Source: Ferrimonas aestuarii
GTDB taxonomy: Bacteria; Pseudomonadota; Gammaproteobacteria; Enterobacterales; Shewanellaceae
DNA length: 64,000 nt
Direction of reading: 5' to 3'
NCBI RefSeq assembly: GCF_005116665.1
Contig: NZ_SWCJ01000020.1
Location: 1-64,000, forward strand
Every line of letters begins with the position of its first letter. Positions within the stretch are counted from its first letter, which is position 1. Under the pieces are notes generated by a model. The model was not told where the DNA came from, did no database searches, and worked only from the letters and a program-made list of their open reading frames with translations. This document shows positions 62,803 to 64,000 of this stretch, in pieces. The translations under genes were made by a program, and so were the position numbers.

Positions 62803-63155
62803 CGACGTTTCATGACTTCTAAGGTGGTGAGCATTAACAGAGCGCCCAGCATATCGGCGGCCCAGTCCATGGGGTCAGCGTAGCGATAGGGTAGAAAGGA
62901 TTGGATCACTTCAACCAAACCGGCATATAGAGCTAAGGTGGTTAGGTGTAACCAAAATGGCCATCGAAACGCGAGATGCAGCAGCAAAGCCAGCGAGGCA
63001 AAGCCGAACAGGTGCGCCCACTTATCGGTATTGGCTACCGGTTGGGGATAATCGGGGTTACCAAACAGCAGCAGGGAAAAGATGCCCAGGGTAATGAGCA
63101 GCAGCAGTCGAAACCACTTACGCTGGCGCTGATTGGGGTGCAGTAACAGAGTCAT
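62781..63155 (-). CDS. VanZ-like family membrane protein
   Basis: 124 residues with four predicted membrane helices. The VanZ-type pattern is visible: DKWAHLFGFASLALLL (about 43-58) and GLVEVIQSFLPYRYADPMDWAADMLGALL (about 79-107). The role of these short proteins is unknown; family members have been linked to cell-wall phenotypes. It overlaps panE and probably forms a two-gene unit with it. Confidence 0.82.
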   Translation of the reverse strand: MTLLLHPNQRQRKWFRLLLLITLGIFSLLLFGNPDYPQPVANTDKWAHLFGFASLALLLHLAFRWPFWLHLTTLALYAGLVEVIQSFLPYRYADPMDWAADMLGALLMLTTLEVMKRRWQPQQS

Positions 63156-63260
63156 GGCTCACATCATAGCGGCCGTAGCCAAAACTGGCTATGGAAATTA
63201 CTGACGTAAGCCCTTGGTGGCGGTAGACTGAGCCGATAAACCATTCAACAGGAAACAATC

Positions 63261-63746
63261 ATGCCGTCATTTGATATCGTCTCTGAAGTGAACGCCGTGG
63301 AACTGCGTAACGCAACGGAAAACGCGAATCGCGAACTCAGCACCCGTTTTGACTTTCGTGGCGTTGAAGCCAGCTTTGAGCTGAAAGAGATGACCATTGT
63401 GATGAGCGCCGAAGGCGATTTTCAGCTTAAACAGATGGAAGATATCCTTCGCGGCTGCTTGGTCAAGCGTGGCGTGGACACCTCCGCCATGGAAGTGGAC
63501 GAGAAAGCGCTACACAGCGGCAAAACCTTCTCCCGCAACTGCAAGTTCAAGCAGGGCATTGAGCAACTGGTGGCTAAAAAGCTGGTTAAGCAGATTAAGG
63601 ATTCCAAAATTAAGGTTCAGGCTCAGATCATGGGCGAGAAGATGCGCGTAACCGGTAAAAAGCGTGATGACCTGCAGGCGGTAATGACACTGGCTCGTGA
63701 AGCTGATCTAGGCCAGCCATTCCAGTTCGAGAACTTTAGAGACTAA
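63261..63746 (+). CDS. yajQ: YajQ family nucleotide-binding protein
   Basis: 161 residues, two ferredoxin-like domains: MPSFDIVSEVNAVELRNATENANREL at the start and GKTFSRNCKFKQGIEQLVAKKLVKQIKDSK in the second half. Relatives bind cyclic di-GMP or other nucleotides and affect gene expression; a link to the diguanylate cyclase at 35997 is only possible. AGGAAAC precedes the ATG. Confidence 0.95.
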   Translation: MPSFDIVSEVNAVELRNATENANRELSTRFDFRGVEASFELKEMTIVMSAEGDFQLKQMEDILRGCLVKRGVDTSAMEVDEKALHSGKTFSRNCKFKQGIEQLVAKKLVKQIKDSKIKVQAQIMGEKMRVTGKKRDDLQAVMTLAREADLGQPFQFENFRD

Positions 63747-63769
63747 CCGTTATCGAAGTTTAGTTAATG

Positions 63770-63800
63770 AAACGGGGCGCCATGGCGCCCCGTTTGTTTT
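63770..63800 (+). terminator. Terminator after yajQ
   Basis: AAACGGGGCGCC (63770-63781) pairs with GGCGCCCCGTTT (63784-63795), followed by GTTTTG. It lies between yajQ and the convergent phnA-like gene. Confidence 0.85.
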
Positions 63801-63817
63801 GCATTTCAAAATTCGAC

Positions 63818-64000
63818 TTAGGCCTTTTTAACAAACTTCGCCGTCACCATCATCTCGCCAGCGCCGTCCACTTTGCAGTCCAACTGATGATCTTTGCCTT
63901 CGACGATTCGGCGAATGACCGCTTTGGTGCCGATTTTTAGCACCAAGGAGCTGCCCTTAACCTTCAGATCTTTGGCTAGGGTTACTTTGTCGCCCTCTTG
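63818..64000 (-). CDS. PhnA/YjdM-like protein, C-terminal part (partial)
   Basis: The last 60 codons and the stop of a minus-strand gene that starts beyond the window. The sequence (QEGDKVTLAKDLKVKGSS..., ending MMVTAKFVKKA) matches the C-terminal domain of PhnA/YjdM proteins; the usual N-terminal zinc ribbon would be outside. E. coli PhnA is not needed for phosphonate breakdown and its role is unclear. Confidence 0.85.
   Translation of the reverse strand, partial: QEGDKVTLAKDLKVKGSSLVLKIGTKAVIRRIVEGKDHQLDCKVDGAGEMMVTAKFVKKA

Overview
The window is chromosomal DNA from a gammaproteobacterium of the Alteromonadales type, close to Shewanella or Ferrimonas. This placement is an inference from gene order (map/glnD/dapD facing away from rpsB-tsf-pyrH-frr-uppS-cdsA-dxr-rseP-bamA-skp-lpxD-fabZ-lpxA-lpxB-rnhB-dnaE-accA-tilS), the liuRABCDE cluster and an rpsB leader of the enterobacterial type. 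No rRNA or tRNA genes, CRISPR arrays or prophage genes were seen.

Layout. 1-126: the end of an IS3-type insertion sequence that runs off the left edge. 187-4812: a DUF5692 membrane protein with a palindromic site upstream, then truC, yqcA and a glucose PTS permease, with a possible decayed gene between truC and yqcA, and a small secreted DUF3718 protein. 4992-9298: dapD, glnD and map on the minus strand. 9371-29969: the long plus-strand housekeeping block covering ribosome and translation factors (with an S2 autoregulatory leader), isoprenoid and phospholipid precursors, site-2 protease, outer-membrane assembly, lipid A synthesis, DNA polymerase III alpha, acetyl-CoA carboxylase alpha and tRNA-Ile lysidine synthetase. 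30007-39372: a CPA2 antiporter overlapping a convergent patatin, an orphan AcrR/TtgR-like repressor preceded by a 42-codon membrane sORF, proS, a CHASE-GGDEF diguanylate cyclase, a hexapeptide acetyltransferase, trmO and rcsF.

39450-44291: two exported amidohydrolase-family genes holding three modules, of which only one keeps the HxH metal motif, and an H-NS gene. 44525-48911: etfBA with a LiuR-like palindrome upstream, a lysine riboswitch in front of an NhaC-family transporter, and tdk. 48912-49360 is a gene-free stretch with a MITE-like element and a candidate small RNA of about 80 nt. 49361-61925: a LysR regulator, then the leucine/isovalerate degradation cluster (liuR, liuA-E and acetoacetyl-CoA synthetase) and a divergent PrpE-like acyl-CoA synthetase. 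61915-64000: panE, a VanZ-like membrane protein, yajQ and the end of a phnA-like gene.

How the parts connect. The liu genes convert isovaleryl-CoA to acetoacetate and acetyl-CoA, and AacS reactivates the acetoacetate. Isovaleryl-CoA dehydrogenase passes electrons to ETF, and the etfBA promoter carries a 16-bp palindrome of the same design as the one before liuR, suggesting one LiuR regulon about 15 kb apart. The most interesting unexplained items are the sORF-TetR unit, the degenerate amidohydrolase trio, the candidate sRNA and the structured liuA-liuB gap.
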